From an uncultured Parabacteroides sp. (GTDB lineage: Bacteria; Bacteroidota; Bacteroidia; Bacteroidales; Tannerellaceae), in the NCBI RefSeq assembly GCF_905196875.1, contig NZ_CAJJWO010000030.1, forward strand, positions 1 to 62,552: a stretch of 62,552 nt of DNA, in the 5' to 3' direction. The translations under genes and the position numbers were made by a program. Of the stretch, positions 17,772 to 27,307 are shown piece after piece (the first letter of the stretch is position 1; each line of letters opens with the position of its first letter). Under the pieces are notes generated by a model. That model worked only from the letters and a program-made list of their open reading frames with translations, ran no database searches and was not told the DNA's origin.

Positions 17772-18800
17772 ATGGAAACGATAAATGAAGACATATTATT
17801 ACAGTACATCGACGGTTCGTTGACCGCAAGCGAGACCACGGCTGTGGAAGAGTGGCTGGCTGCTTCTCCCGCGAACGAGAAGTTGTTGGAACAACTTTAC
17901 TTCACCCGCGAAGTAGTGAACCGGGTACGCGTAATGCAATCAGTTGATCCCGAACAGTCGTTACGCCGTTTCAAAGCACAGGTACATGAGTTAGATAAGA
18001 AGGTACGCCTTCGCCGGATGGTTTGGTTTGCGCAGCGAATTGCTGCGGTTCTGTTTGTTCCGTTATTAGTTTTAGCTGCATTTTTCTGGATGCAGGGAGG
18101 TAAAAAGGAGGTGCGCATGGTTGAAGTGCGCACCAATCCGGGCGTCGTTTCGATGTTTAATCTGCCAGACGGTTCACGCGTTTGGCTGAGTTCAGCCAGC
18201 CAGTTGAAGTACCCGTCAGACTTCGAAGCCGACACTCGTGAGGTAGAACTTGAAGGACAAGGCTATTTCGAAGTGGCGCACGACGCCAGTCATCCCTTTA
18301 TCGTACATGCCGGACAGGAATATGCTGTCGAAGTACTCGGAACAACCTTCAACGTCGCAGCCTATGCCGACGACGATCGGATCGAGACAACGCTGGTGGA
18401 AGGCTCTGTCAACGTACATGTCAGGACAGGCAGCGGACAGGAACTTTCCCGCCGCATAAAACCGCAGGAAAAGGCCACCTTCACCAAAACGACGAAGGAA
18501 CTCGAAGTTGAAACCGTGAATACCGACCACGAAACGGCCTGGAAAGAAGGCGAACTGATCTTCCGTAATCATCCGATGTCGCAGGTGTTGAAGGTGCTAA
18601 GCCGTCACTACCACGTCAGGTTCGAGGTGAAAGATTCGCTGGTATTGAAGTCGATCATTACAGCCAGGTTTAAAGATGAACAACTGCCCCAGGTGATGGA
18701 ATACCTCCGTCTGGCCTCGGGTATCCAATATACTATCCAAAAAGTACCTGTTAATTCTACTCAAACGCAAGACGTCCCGATAATAGAAATATCAAAATAA
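17772..18800 (+). CDS. FecR-type anti-sigma factor
   Basis: A 342-residue inner-membrane anti-sigma factor. The cytoplasmic N-terminal part (about 1-85, LLQYIDGSLTASETTAVEEWL) would hold the ECF sigma factor. One membrane segment (about 92-112, IAAVLFVPLLVLAAFFW) is followed by the periplasmic FecR domain (about 125-225) and a C-terminal DUF4974 domain (about 260-330, FRNHPMSQVLKVLSRHYHVRF). In the family, contact with the STN domain of a TonB-dependent transducer releases the sigma factor. The first SusC downstream lacks an STN domain, while the second (23975) has one, so the second is the more likely signal donor. Confidence 0.92.
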   Translation: METINEDILLQYIDGSLTASETTAVEEWLAASPANEKLLEQLYFTREVVNRVRVMQSVDPEQSLRRFKAQVHELDKKVRLRRMVWFAQRIAAVLFVPLLVLAAFFWMQGGKKEVRMVEVRTNPGVVSMFNLPDGSRVWLSSASQLKYPSDFEADTREVELEGQGYFEVAHDASHPFIVHAGQEYAVEVLGTTFNVAAYADDDRIETTLVEGSVNVHVRTGSGQELSRRIKPQEKATFTKTTKELEVETVNTDHETAWKEGELIFRNHPMSQVLKVLSRHYHVRFEVKDSLVLKSIITARFKDEQLPQVMEYLRLASGIQYTIQKVPVNSTQTQDVPIIEISK

Positions 18801-18974
18801 AAACATAGTATTAATTGTTAAATAATCTGATTGCCTATGGAATATACTTAGGAATTTCAACCGACGTGTGCTGTTTCGAACGACAGCGTTATATATCTAT
18901 TGTTTAATTCATTAAAAACACAAAGTTATGATAACCTTATTCATAAATACTTTGTAACCCTAAATAAGAATGAT

Positions 18975-21900
18975 ATGAGATACTCTTTATTAAAGAATTG
19001 CTCAGGATTAAGAAAATTACTGGGTATTTTCATCGCACTGGTAGCATGTGGTTACCTGAGCGCACAGCAAGTTTCCGGCGTAGTGACGGATGCAAATGAT
19101 GGTTTCGGACTTCCGGGTGTAAGTGTTTTGGTACCCGGTACAACTAACGGCACGATCACCGACGTGGATGGCAACTATACACTCGATGTGGATGGTGGAA
19201 AAGAACTGCAATTCAGTTATATAGGATATGCTACGGTTACGATAGCCATCAACGGTAAGACTAAAGTCGACGTAGAATTAAGTGAAGATACACAGAAAAT
19301 AGACGAGGTCGTGGTTACCGCTTTGGGTATCAAGCGCGAAAAGAAAGCGTTGGGATATTCCATGCAGGAACTGAAAGGGGAGTCGCTTACCCAGACACGT
19401 GATGCGAACGTAGCTAACGCCCTGGCTGGTAAAGTGGCCGGTTTGCAGATCAAACAGAACGGTACTGGTGTGGGTGGTTCTACCCGTATCGTGATCCGTG
19501 GTAACAACTCTATTGCCGGTAACAATCAGCCGTTAGTGGTAGTCGACGGTGTGCCTATCGACAACTTCAGCGGAGGTACCGACGACTTTTATGGTAACGG
19601 TAACGTGGATAAAGGTTCCGGTATGTCGGATATCTCGCCTGACGATATCGAAAGTATGTCTGTACTGAAGGGGCCGGCCGCAGCCGCTCTGTATGGTAGC
19701 CGTGCCGGTAACGGTGTTGTGATGATCACAACTAAGAAAGGTACCCAGTCGAAAGGTGTAGGCGTGAACTACAATCTGAACTTCACAGCCGAGAACCCGA
19801 TGCAGACCCCAACTTTTCAGAATGTATACGGACAGGGTGCTGCCGGCACTTTCGATAACAATGTATATGGTAGCTGGGGGCCGAAGATGGATGGGGCTAC
19901 AAGGGAAATGGCACTTGGTTCGTTCGGTTACGCTGCCCGTGACAACAATTTGTATAAAGACTTTCTCCGTACCGGTACTTCCTGGACGAACAGTGTCGAT
20001 ATCAGCAAGAGCTCCGAAGATATAACCTTCCGTGCCGGTGTGACACGTCTCGACAATAAAGGCGTAGTTCCCAACAGTGGCCTTGACCGTACCTCTATCA
20101 ATTTGCGTTCGACCGTCAAATTGGCTAAATGGTTATCTGCCGACATGAAGGTAAACTATATCAACCAACATACCAACAATCGTATTAAGCTGGCTACCGA
20201 CCCGGACAACATCTTCCTGAATTACCTGGGCATGCCGCGTAGTGTGGGCTTCTCCGATTATTCTGGTTATGAGGCCAACAACTGGAAACGTGCCGATGGT
20301 AGTGCTGCCGGTTTCGTAGTGGATCACAAGACAAATGCTGAAAGCCCTTTTTGGTCGGCCTACCGCATGACAAACAACGATAAAAAAGACCGTCTGATCG
20401 GTTTCGCCGCTTTGGATTTTACGTTTACAGATTGGTTGAGCCTGAAACTGCGCTCGGGCATGGATAACTATACCGTTCAGTATGAATGGGTTCGCGGAAC
20501 AGGCACACCATACTGGGAAACCAACGGTAGTATGCAGGCTAAATCCGAAAAATTCAACGAGATCAACTCCGACTTCCTGTTGAGTGCCAAAGGTAACTGG
20601 GATCGTTTCGGCATCGTGGGTACAGTAGGTGGCAATATCATGTATCGCTCTACTGCTCTTTATACCGAAAATTCCGGCGAATTTATTATTCCCGATTTCC
20701 ATGCCATCGCAAACGGTAAGACACATGGTGGCGAGTATGAAAAGACACGCAAACAGATCAATTCAATCTACGCAACAGCTTCTATGTCGTGGGACGATTA
20801 TCTGTATCTGGATCTGACAGCACGTAACGACTGGTCGTCTACCTTACCTAAAGACAACGCTTCCTACTTCTATCCGTCAGTGGGTGCCAGCTGGATCTTT
20901 ACTCAGATGATAAATAAGATGGGTGGTAGCACAGGTTTCCTCAGCTTCGGTAAGCTGCGTGCATCATGGGCACAGGTTGGTAACGATACCGATCCGTATA
21001 TGTTGCGTGACTATTATAAGATCGGCTACGATATCAAGGGTGGTATCTTCAGTGCCAATAACGAGGATTGGATGGCTAATCCCAACCTGAAAAACGAAAC
21101 GATCAACTCCTGGGAATTAGGTCTTGAACTGAAAGGTTTCAACAATCGCGTAGGTATCGACCTGGCTTACTACAAGAAAAATTCAAAGGATCAGATCCTT
21201 AAGATCGATGTTCCCTCTGCAACTGGCTTTAAGAAGAAGATGATCAACGCTGGTAATATCGAGAATAAGGGTATTGAGATCGCTCTTAACGCCACTCCGG
21301 TGATCACCGAAACAGGCTTTACCTGGGACACTCAGCTGAACTGGTCGAAGAACAAGAACAAAGTGGTTTCACTGACCAGCGATACAAAAGAGCAGATCCT
21401 GAGTGACGCATCCGTTACTTTCCTGAAAATCGTGGCTCATGAAGGCGGTGCTTTCGGTGACATTTACGGATATGCTTACGAGCGTGACGATAATGGCAAA
21501 ATAATGATCGGTGCCGAAGGTGTGCCTTTGCGTTCGGAAGATATGGTGAAACTGGGTAACAACCAGCCGGACTGGATGCTGGGATGGAACAACTCTTTCT
21601 CTTATAAGAACTTCTCTTTGAACTTTATGATCGATATGCGTAAGGGAGGCGATGTATACATGGGATCTATCCGTCAGGGTAGTTTGAACGGTTCGTTGGA
21701 AATGACGCTCGACGGTCGTGAAGACGGTCTGGTAATTCCTGGTGTGCTGGCTGACGGTTCTCAGAATACACAGAAGGTAAGTGCTGAAAAGTACTGGAAC
21801 GGTATCTCCGGTATTACCGAAGCATGGATGTATGATGCAACCAACATCCGCCTGCGCGAACTGAGCCTGGGGTATAGCCTGCCGAAGTCAATGCTTTCAA

Positions 21901-22079
21901 AGACTCCGTTCACAGGATTAAAGCTGAGTTTCGTGGCCCGTAACCTGTTTATGATCTACAGTAAGACCAAAGGGTTCGACCCGGAAGCTGCTTATACATC
22001 AGGAAATGCACAGGGTATCGAATACGGTTCTATGCCAACCATGCGTAGCTTAGGTTTCAATCTGAATGTGGCTTTCTAA
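18975..22079 (+). CDS. SusC/RagA-family TonB-dependent transporter (pair 1)
   Basis: A 1034-residue outer-membrane transporter. Signal peptide ends near YLSAQ (residue 31), then a carboxypeptidase-regulatory-like beta-sandwich (about 33-110), a TonB-box/plug start (EVVVTALGIKREKKA), the plug (GKVAGLQIKQNG, SVLKGPAAAALYGSRAGNGVVMITTKKG) and a 22-strand barrel ending LNVAF. It has no STN domain. The frame extends upstream to a TTG at 18900, but the signal peptide fits only from ATG 18975. It forms a transport complex with the SusD lipoprotein 27 nt downstream. No glycoside hydrolase is nearby, so the substrate is unknown. Confidence 0.94.
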   Translation: MRYSLLKNCSGLRKLLGIFIALVACGYLSAQQVSGVVTDANDGFGLPGVSVLVPGTTNGTITDVDGNYTLDVDGGKELQFSYIGYATVTIAINGKTKVDVELSEDTQKIDEVVVTALGIKREKKALGYSMQELKGESLTQTRDANVANALAGKVAGLQIKQNGTGVGGSTRIVIRGNNSIAGNNQPLVVVDGVPIDNFSGGTDDFYGNGNVDKGSGMSDISPDDIESMSVLKGPAAAALYGSRAGNGVVMITTKKGTQSKGVGVNYNLNFTAENPMQTPTFQNVYGQGAAGTFDNNVYGSWGPKMDGATREMALGSFGYAARDNNLYKDFLRTGTSWTNSVDISKSSEDITFRAGVTRLDNKGVVPNSGLDRTSINLRSTVKLAKWLSADMKVNYINQHTNNRIKLATDPDNIFLNYLGMPRSVGFSDYSGYEANNWKRADGSAAGFVVDHKTNAESPFWSAYRMTNNDKKDRLIGFAALDFTFTDWLSLKLRSGMDNYTVQYEWVRGTGTPYWETNGSMQAKSEKFNEINSDFLLSAKGNWDRFGIVGTVGGNIMYRSTALYTENSGEFIIPDFHAIANGKTHGGEYEKTRKQINSIYATASMSWDDYLYLDLTARNDWSSTLPKDNASYFYPSVGASWIFTQMINKMGGSTGFLSFGKLRASWAQVGNDTDPYMLRDYYKIGYDIKGGIFSANNEDWMANPNLKNETINSWELGLELKGFNNRVGIDLAYYKKNSKDQILKIDVPSATGFKKKMINAGNIENKGIEIALNATPVITETGFTWDTQLNWSKNKNKVVSLTSDTKEQILSDASVTFLKIVAHEGGAFGDIYGYAYERDDNGKIMIGAEGVPLRSEDMVKLGNNQPDWMLGWNNSFSYKNFSLNFMIDMRKGGDVYMGSIRQGSLNGSLEMTLDGREDGLVIPGVLADGSQNTQKVSAEKYWNGISGITEAWMYDATNIRLRELSLGYSLPKSMLSKTPFTGLKLSFVARNLFMIYSKTKGFDPEAAYTSGNAQGIEYGSMPTMRSLGFNLNVAF

Positions 22080-22106
22080 AATCTACTAATCTAAAAAAGA
22101 ATTGTT

Positions 22107-23789
22107 ATGAAAAATGTTAAGATATTAGCTGCTTGTTCACTTCTTTTGCTGGGTGTGTCCAGTTGTGATCTGACGGGGTTGAACGAGAACCCTAACAAGC
22201 CGACCAACGATGTCGATTATAATATGAACGAGCCGCGTCTGCTCGGAACCGTTCGTGGAGGTAAAATCATAGACGGTGATGTTGAACAGCGTTTGAAAGC
22301 CTTACAGGTAGACCTGTATTCGCAGATGGTGGTCGACGGAGGCGGTTGGTCAACAGCCAACTATGTTCAGAACGATGGGTGGAACCTGGTTATCTGGGAA
22401 CAATACCTCAAACAGCTCGCTTCCCTCAACATTGTGATCCGTGACCTCTCAGCCCGTGAAGATGCCGATAGTTACGCAAATACGATTGCCTTCGCACGTA
22501 TCTGGCGTGTATATGTACATTCGATGGCTTCTGACCTGTTCGGTCCTATGCCTTTCCCAAAACCATCCGATGACCCCGAGGCCAACCCTCCCTACCGTGA
22601 GATGGAGGATATCTATACAGAGTATTTCGCCGAACTCGACGAAGCACCGAAGATGTTCACTTCCGCAGCGAAGAGTATTTTTACGGACAAGAGCAATGAT
22701 ATCGTCTACCAGTGCGACAACGACGCCTGGAAACGCTTCGCTAATTCACTTCGCTTGCGCCTGGCTCTCCGCGTTTCCGAAGTGGTTCCCGATGTTTGTA
22801 AGGCCCAGGCCCAGGCTGCGATTAATGCCGATGGCGGCCTGATCAGCAGTTCTCGCCAGAATGCTTACATGCCTCCGAAGGCCGACGGCTCATGGGGACA
22901 GGATTACAACTACGTGATGTTCCAGATCACCTGGGGCGGTCCGTTGAGCATGTCGAAATCGTTTGAGAAACTAGTTACCAACATTGGTGGCGTTGCATGG
23001 CCTGCGGGCGTTGAGAACACAACTCCTACGTTGACCGGCGATCCGGCGATTCCGGTATCTTCCGTTCATCCCGCAATGGTTGACCCACGTGCTCCGAAAA
23101 TCTTCCAGCCTTCTATCACAGGCGGTAATTGGCAAGGCCTGCCGTATGGTGCCCGTGTGGAAGAACAGAACAAGGGCGAATATGTGGTGAAGAACTATGC
23201 CGAGCTGGGTTACCTGGTGAAAGACGGTTCCAAATACAACTCACGCCCCTATGATGTATTTCTTTACGAAGAAGTATGCTTCCTGAAAGCTGAACTGTAT
23301 GCCCGTGGCATTCTGTCGGGTGACGCCAAACACGAATACGAAGAAGGTGTAAGGTCATCTTTCGAGAAATGGGGTGTAGGCAGTGAAGCTGATGCATACC
23401 TGGCTTCCACAGAAAAGAATCTGGCCGGAACAAGCGCCAAGTATGACGATCAGGCCGGAGCAGGCAACACTGCCCTTGAAAAGATCATTACCCAGAAGTA
23501 TATTGCCGGTACTCCCGATTTGAGTTGGGAAGGTTGGAGCGACAAACGCCGGCTGAATCTGCCGCGCTTGGATGTAGCTATCTACCGCGATGAAACAGTT
23601 TTCGGAGGTTATTCAAAGGATATCAAAGATCCGAAGAACTTCATCAAACGTATCAAATATCCGGTAAAGGAAAGCCTGGTGAATAAGGATGAATATCAGA
23701 GAGGTGTCCAAATGTTGGGCGGTAAGGATAACGTTGCAGCCAACCTATGGTGGGACAAAAATGTAAACTACTGTACATCTGCTGAATAA
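22107..23789 (+). CDS. SusD/RagB-family nutrient-binding lipoprotein (pair 1)
   Basis: A 560-residue surface lipoprotein and lid of the SusCD complex. Lipobox LGVSSC places the lipidated Cys at residue 20. The opening LNENPNKPTND is typical of the SusD-like group 2 family, followed by the helical TPR-type core (FARIWRVYVHSMASDLFGPMPF and RFANSLRLRLALR). It is translated 27 nt behind its SusC partner. A strong terminator follows at 23836-23889, separating this pair from the next. Confidence 0.93.
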   Translation: MKNVKILAACSLLLLGVSSCDLTGLNENPNKPTNDVDYNMNEPRLLGTVRGGKIIDGDVEQRLKALQVDLYSQMVVDGGGWSTANYVQNDGWNLVIWEQYLKQLASLNIVIRDLSAREDADSYANTIAFARIWRVYVHSMASDLFGPMPFPKPSDDPEANPPYREMEDIYTEYFAELDEAPKMFTSAAKSIFTDKSNDIVYQCDNDAWKRFANSLRLRLALRVSEVVPDVCKAQAQAAINADGGLISSSRQNAYMPPKADGSWGQDYNYVMFQITWGGPLSMSKSFEKLVTNIGGVAWPAGVENTTPTLTGDPAIPVSSVHPAMVDPRAPKIFQPSITGGNWQGLPYGARVEEQNKGEYVVKNYAELGYLVKDGSKYNSRPYDVFLYEEVCFLKAELYARGILSGDAKHEYEEGVRSSFEKWGVGSEADAYLASTEKNLAGTSAKYDDQAGAGNTALEKIITQKYIAGTPDLSWEGWSDKRRLNLPRLDVAIYRDETVFGGYSKDIKDPKNFIKRIKYPVKESLVNKDEYQRGVQMLGGKDNVAANLWWDKNVNYCTSAE

Positions 23790-23835
23790 ACGCTGTTGTA
23801 TACGTATTGAAACTATTTCAACATAATTAATATTA

Positions 23836-23889
23836 AACTCACCTGGAGTGCTCTTTCTGTGAAGAAGGAGCCTTCAGATGAGTTTTTTT
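23836..23889 (+). terminator. Terminator after SusCD pair 1
   Basis: A long imperfect stem (AACTCA at 23836-23841 pairs with TGAGTT at 23879-23884, with inner CTG/CAG and GCTC/GAGC pairs) is followed by seven T. It separates the two SusCD pairs into distinct transcripts or lowers read-through. Confidence 0.8.
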
Positions 23890-23974
23890 ATGGGCTAAAG
23901 TTGTATTTGTGTAATAATTGTGTACATTTACCTGAAATAAGATTAGAATAGAGTGCATGATAAATAACGTTACT

Positions 23975-26900
23975 ATGAAAATTTACTACTTTTTGTTGGG
24001 ACTCCTTTTGTGTGTCGGAGTGAATGCCCAAGTAGTTAGGGACGACCAGTTTACGTTAAAAACTGAAGTCTCAGGGAAAAATCTGGCCCAAATATTGGAT
24101 GTAATCGAGCAGCAAACCCCTTATTCCTTTATATATGACGCGCGCGCGATCGACTTGTCGTTGCCTGTCAGTGAAAACCTGCAGGGGAAAAACCTGTTCG
24201 ATCTTTTGCACCTCTTATTTAAAGATACCGGCATCGTCTACACGGTTGTCAACCAACAAATCATATTGAACCACCGCGAAGACGTGATCCGTATGCAGCA
24301 AAAGGCACCCCGCCGTGTAACAGGTACCGTAAAGGATAAAAGCGACGAACCGATTATAGGTGCTAATATCCTGATCCGGGGTACGAATCAGGGTACAGTG
24401 ACTGACCTTGACGGCTGTTTCACGCTCTACCTGCCCTCAAAAGCCACCCTCCAGGTCTCGTATATCGGCTATCTTCCGCAGAAAATTCAGTATAGCGGGG
24501 AGAAAACTCTTCACATCCAACTCGCCGAAGACTCACAGCAGCTGGGCGAAGTGGTCGTTACCGCCCTAGGCCTTCCCAAGCAGGAAGCTTCCCTGCCGTA
24601 CGCAACCCAACTGGTGGCAGGAGACGAGCTGGTGAGGGCGAAGGATCTGAATTTCATCCAGACATTGGCCGGCAAAACTGCCGGTGTGCAGATCAATCGC
24701 ACCTCTTTCGGCTTGGGAAGCTCGGCAAGGGTCATCATCCGCGGCTACCGTTCCGTATCAGGAAATAACCAGCCCTTGTACGTGATCGACGGTGTCCCGA
24801 TGTTGAACAGCAGCAACGAACAGGCCGTTTCCGCCATTGGAGGTACGGCTGATGCCGGAAACCGCGACGGGGGTGACGGTATCTCCAACCTCAACCCCGA
24901 CGACATCGAGAGCATAAGCATCCTCAAGGGCGCATCCGCCGCAGCCTTATATGGTTCGCAGGCCGCCAACGGCGTGATCCTCATCACTACCCGGAAAGGT
25001 AAGGCCGACGTGCAGCGCGTCACTTTCTCGTCGAGCCTGACGGTAGACCATGCTGTGAGCCTTCCCCGTTTCCAGAACGACTATGGCATGGATCGCGAAA
25101 CAAAGACCAGTTGGGGACCGAAATCGGCTTTGCCTGGCTACGACAATGTGGGCGACTTCTTCCGCAACGGCCTGACCGCTATCAACTCTCTCTCGCTGAC
25201 GACCGGTAACGAGAAGATGCAGACTTATTTTTCTTATGCCAACACTTCCGCCCGGGGCATTGTAGAACACAATAAGATGCAGAAACATAACCTTAATTTT
25301 CGCGAAACCGCTAGCTTCTTCGACGACTATCTTAAGCTCGATGCCAACGTCAACCTGATGACACAGAGCATCAAGGATCGTCCCGCTTCGGGTGGCTACT
25401 ACATGAACCCGCTAGTGGGCCTCTACCGTTTCCCACGAGGCGAGGACATTGACGAATATCGTACCCGTTTCGAAACCTTCAACGACAAACGCAACCTGAT
25501 GGAGCAGAACTGGTACACCGATGGTGAACTTGACATGGAACAGAACCCATACTGGCTGACAAATCGTATAAAGAGCGACGACAAACGTACACGTGTTATC
25601 GCCTCCTTCACCGCCAGTTTGAAGATAACGGACTGGTTGAAGTTACAGGCACGGGGCACGGCCGACTATGCACACGACACGTTCGACCAGAAAATGTATG
25701 CCTCCACTGCCCCAGCTCTGGCGGGAGCAAACGGTCGTTACATCGACCTTAATTACACGGAAAACCTTTACTATGGCGACGTGATGGCGATGGTAAACAA
25801 GAAATGGGACGAGATCACTCTGACCGGGGCCCTCGGGGGAAGTATTAACAGCCAGACGGTCAATTCGCTGAGGCTCGACTCAAAAACAGCCTCGCTCTAC
25901 TACCCGAACCTCTTCACGGTGGCCAACATTATCATGTCGACCGCCGCCTATATCAACCAGAAGATCAACGAAAAGCGCGTCATCCAGTCTGCCTTCGCCA
26001 CCGCGCAGCTAGGCTGGAAGGAAAGCATCTACGTCGACTTGACTGCCCGCAACGACTGGTCGTCGACACTGGCTTACACTCGCTACAAAAGTTTCTTCTA
26101 CCCCTCGGTCGGTCTCTCTTGGATACTCGACAAGTCACTTGCGATGCCTGAATGGGTTAGTTACGGCAAATTGCGCAGTTCGTGGAGCAAGGTCGGCAAC
26201 GACCTGCCATTGTTCCTCAGCAACCCGATTGCCGGAAGCAACGACCAAATCATAGCAGGCGGTGCAATCCAGCCCGACTCAGGTGCGCCTTTCGACGAGC
26301 TGAAACCCGAAATGAGTACATCTTGGGAGGTCGGAACGGAGTGGAAATTCTTCAATTACCGGGTCGATTTCGACTTTACCTATTATAAGACCAACACGAA
26401 GAATCAGCTCTTCACTCTGCCTTCGTCCGCTGGTGCGACCTATAAGTACTATTATGTCAATGCCGGGGACATCCGCAATCAGGGTATCGAAGCCAGTCTC
26501 GGTGTCACGCCGGTGATGACAAACGACTTCCACTGGAAGACCTTGCTCAACTTTTCGGCCAACCGCAACAAGGTGATTGCGCTTCATCCCGACCTGAAGA
26601 CTTTTATTTATGGTGACGAGGGCTTTTCTTCTTCCTACTCCATGCGCCTGGTTGAAGGCGGCTCGATGGGCGACATCTATGGAAAGGCTTTCAAACGCGA
26701 TGTGAACGGGGAGATCCTCTATATGAAGGACGTGGACGGCGACCAGATACCTGTCGTGATAGGTTCGGGCAATACGGAGAAGGTTGGCAACAGCAACCCC
26801 GACTTTATGCTCGGCTGGGGCAACTCTTTCACCTGGAAAAGGTTCAACCTCTATTTTCTGATCGACGGACGTTTCGGCGGTGATGTGCTCTCGCAAACAC

Positions 26901-27298
26901 AGGCTGATATGGATCAGAAAGGTGTCAGCTGGGAATCGGGCGAGGCACGCAATACAGGTTATGTCGACCTGGAAGGCACTCACCTCAACCCGTCGAAATT
27001 CTATACCATTGTGAGCGGCCGCACAGGGTGCACGGAATATTATATGTATAGCGCGACGAACATTCGCTTGCGCGAACTTTCGCTGGGCTACACCTTCCCG
27101 GAGAAGTTGCTGGAAAAGTCGAAAATTCTGCGTGAAGTGCAACTCTCGTTCGTAGGTCGCAACCTCTTTTTTCTGCATAAACAGGCACCTTTCGACCCCG
27201 ATGCGGTGCTTTCTACAAAGAATGATAACCAGGGCGTGGACGTGTTCGGTATGCCGACTACCCGTAGCCTGGGACTGAATGTTAAACTTACTTTCTAA
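23975..27298 (+). CDS. SusC-family TonB-dependent transducer with an N-terminal STN domain (pair 2)
   Basis: A 1107-residue SusC-like receptor. Signal peptide (ends VNAQ) is followed by an STN secretin/TonB short domain (about 30-95, LAQILDVIEQQTPYSFIY, then LFDLLHLLFKDTGIVYTVVNQQIIL), the beta-sandwich (about 110-190), TonB box EVVVTALG, plug and barrel ending LNVKLTF. STN domains mark transducers that signal to FecR anti-sigma factors, so this receptor is the likely sensor of the locus. An in-frame ATG at 23957 would add six residues; the signal peptide fits better from 23975. Synonymous C is used more heavily than in pair 1, hinting at a separate history. Confidence 0.93.
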   Translation: MKIYYFLLGLLLCVGVNAQVVRDDQFTLKTEVSGKNLAQILDVIEQQTPYSFIYDARAIDLSLPVSENLQGKNLFDLLHLLFKDTGIVYTVVNQQIILNHREDVIRMQQKAPRRVTGTVKDKSDEPIIGANILIRGTNQGTVTDLDGCFTLYLPSKATLQVSYIGYLPQKIQYSGEKTLHIQLAEDSQQLGEVVVTALGLPKQEASLPYATQLVAGDELVRAKDLNFIQTLAGKTAGVQINRTSFGLGSSARVIIRGYRSVSGNNQPLYVIDGVPMLNSSNEQAVSAIGGTADAGNRDGGDGISNLNPDDIESISILKGASAAALYGSQAANGVILITTRKGKADVQRVTFSSSLTVDHAVSLPRFQNDYGMDRETKTSWGPKSALPGYDNVGDFFRNGLTAINSLSLTTGNEKMQTYFSYANTSARGIVEHNKMQKHNLNFRETASFFDDYLKLDANVNLMTQSIKDRPASGGYYMNPLVGLYRFPRGEDIDEYRTRFETFNDKRNLMEQNWYTDGELDMEQNPYWLTNRIKSDDKRTRVIASFTASLKITDWLKLQARGTADYAHDTFDQKMYASTAPALAGANGRYIDLNYTENLYYGDVMAMVNKKWDEITLTGALGGSINSQTVNSLRLDSKTASLYYPNLFTVANIIMSTAAYINQKINEKRVIQSAFATAQLGWKESIYVDLTARNDWSSTLAYTRYKSFFYPSVGLSWILDKSLAMPEWVSYGKLRSSWSKVGNDLPLFLSNPIAGSNDQIIAGGAIQPDSGAPFDELKPEMSTSWEVGTEWKFFNYRVDFDFTYYKTNTKNQLFTLPSSAGATYKYYYVNAGDIRNQGIEASLGVTPVMTNDFHWKTLLNFSANRNKVIALHPDLKTFIYGDEGFSSSYSMRLVEGGSMGDIYGKAFKRDVNGEILYMKDVDGDQIPVVIGSGNTEKVGNSNPDFMLGWGNSFTWKRFNLYFLIDGRFGGDVLSQTQADMDQKGVSWESGEARNTGYVDLEGTHLNPSKFYTIVSGRTGCTEYYMYSATNIRLRELSLGYTFPEKLLEKSKILREVQLSFVGRNLFFLHKQAPFDPDAVLSTKNDNQGVDVFGMPTTRSLGLNVKLTF

Positions 27299-27307
27299 CA
27301 CTGACGG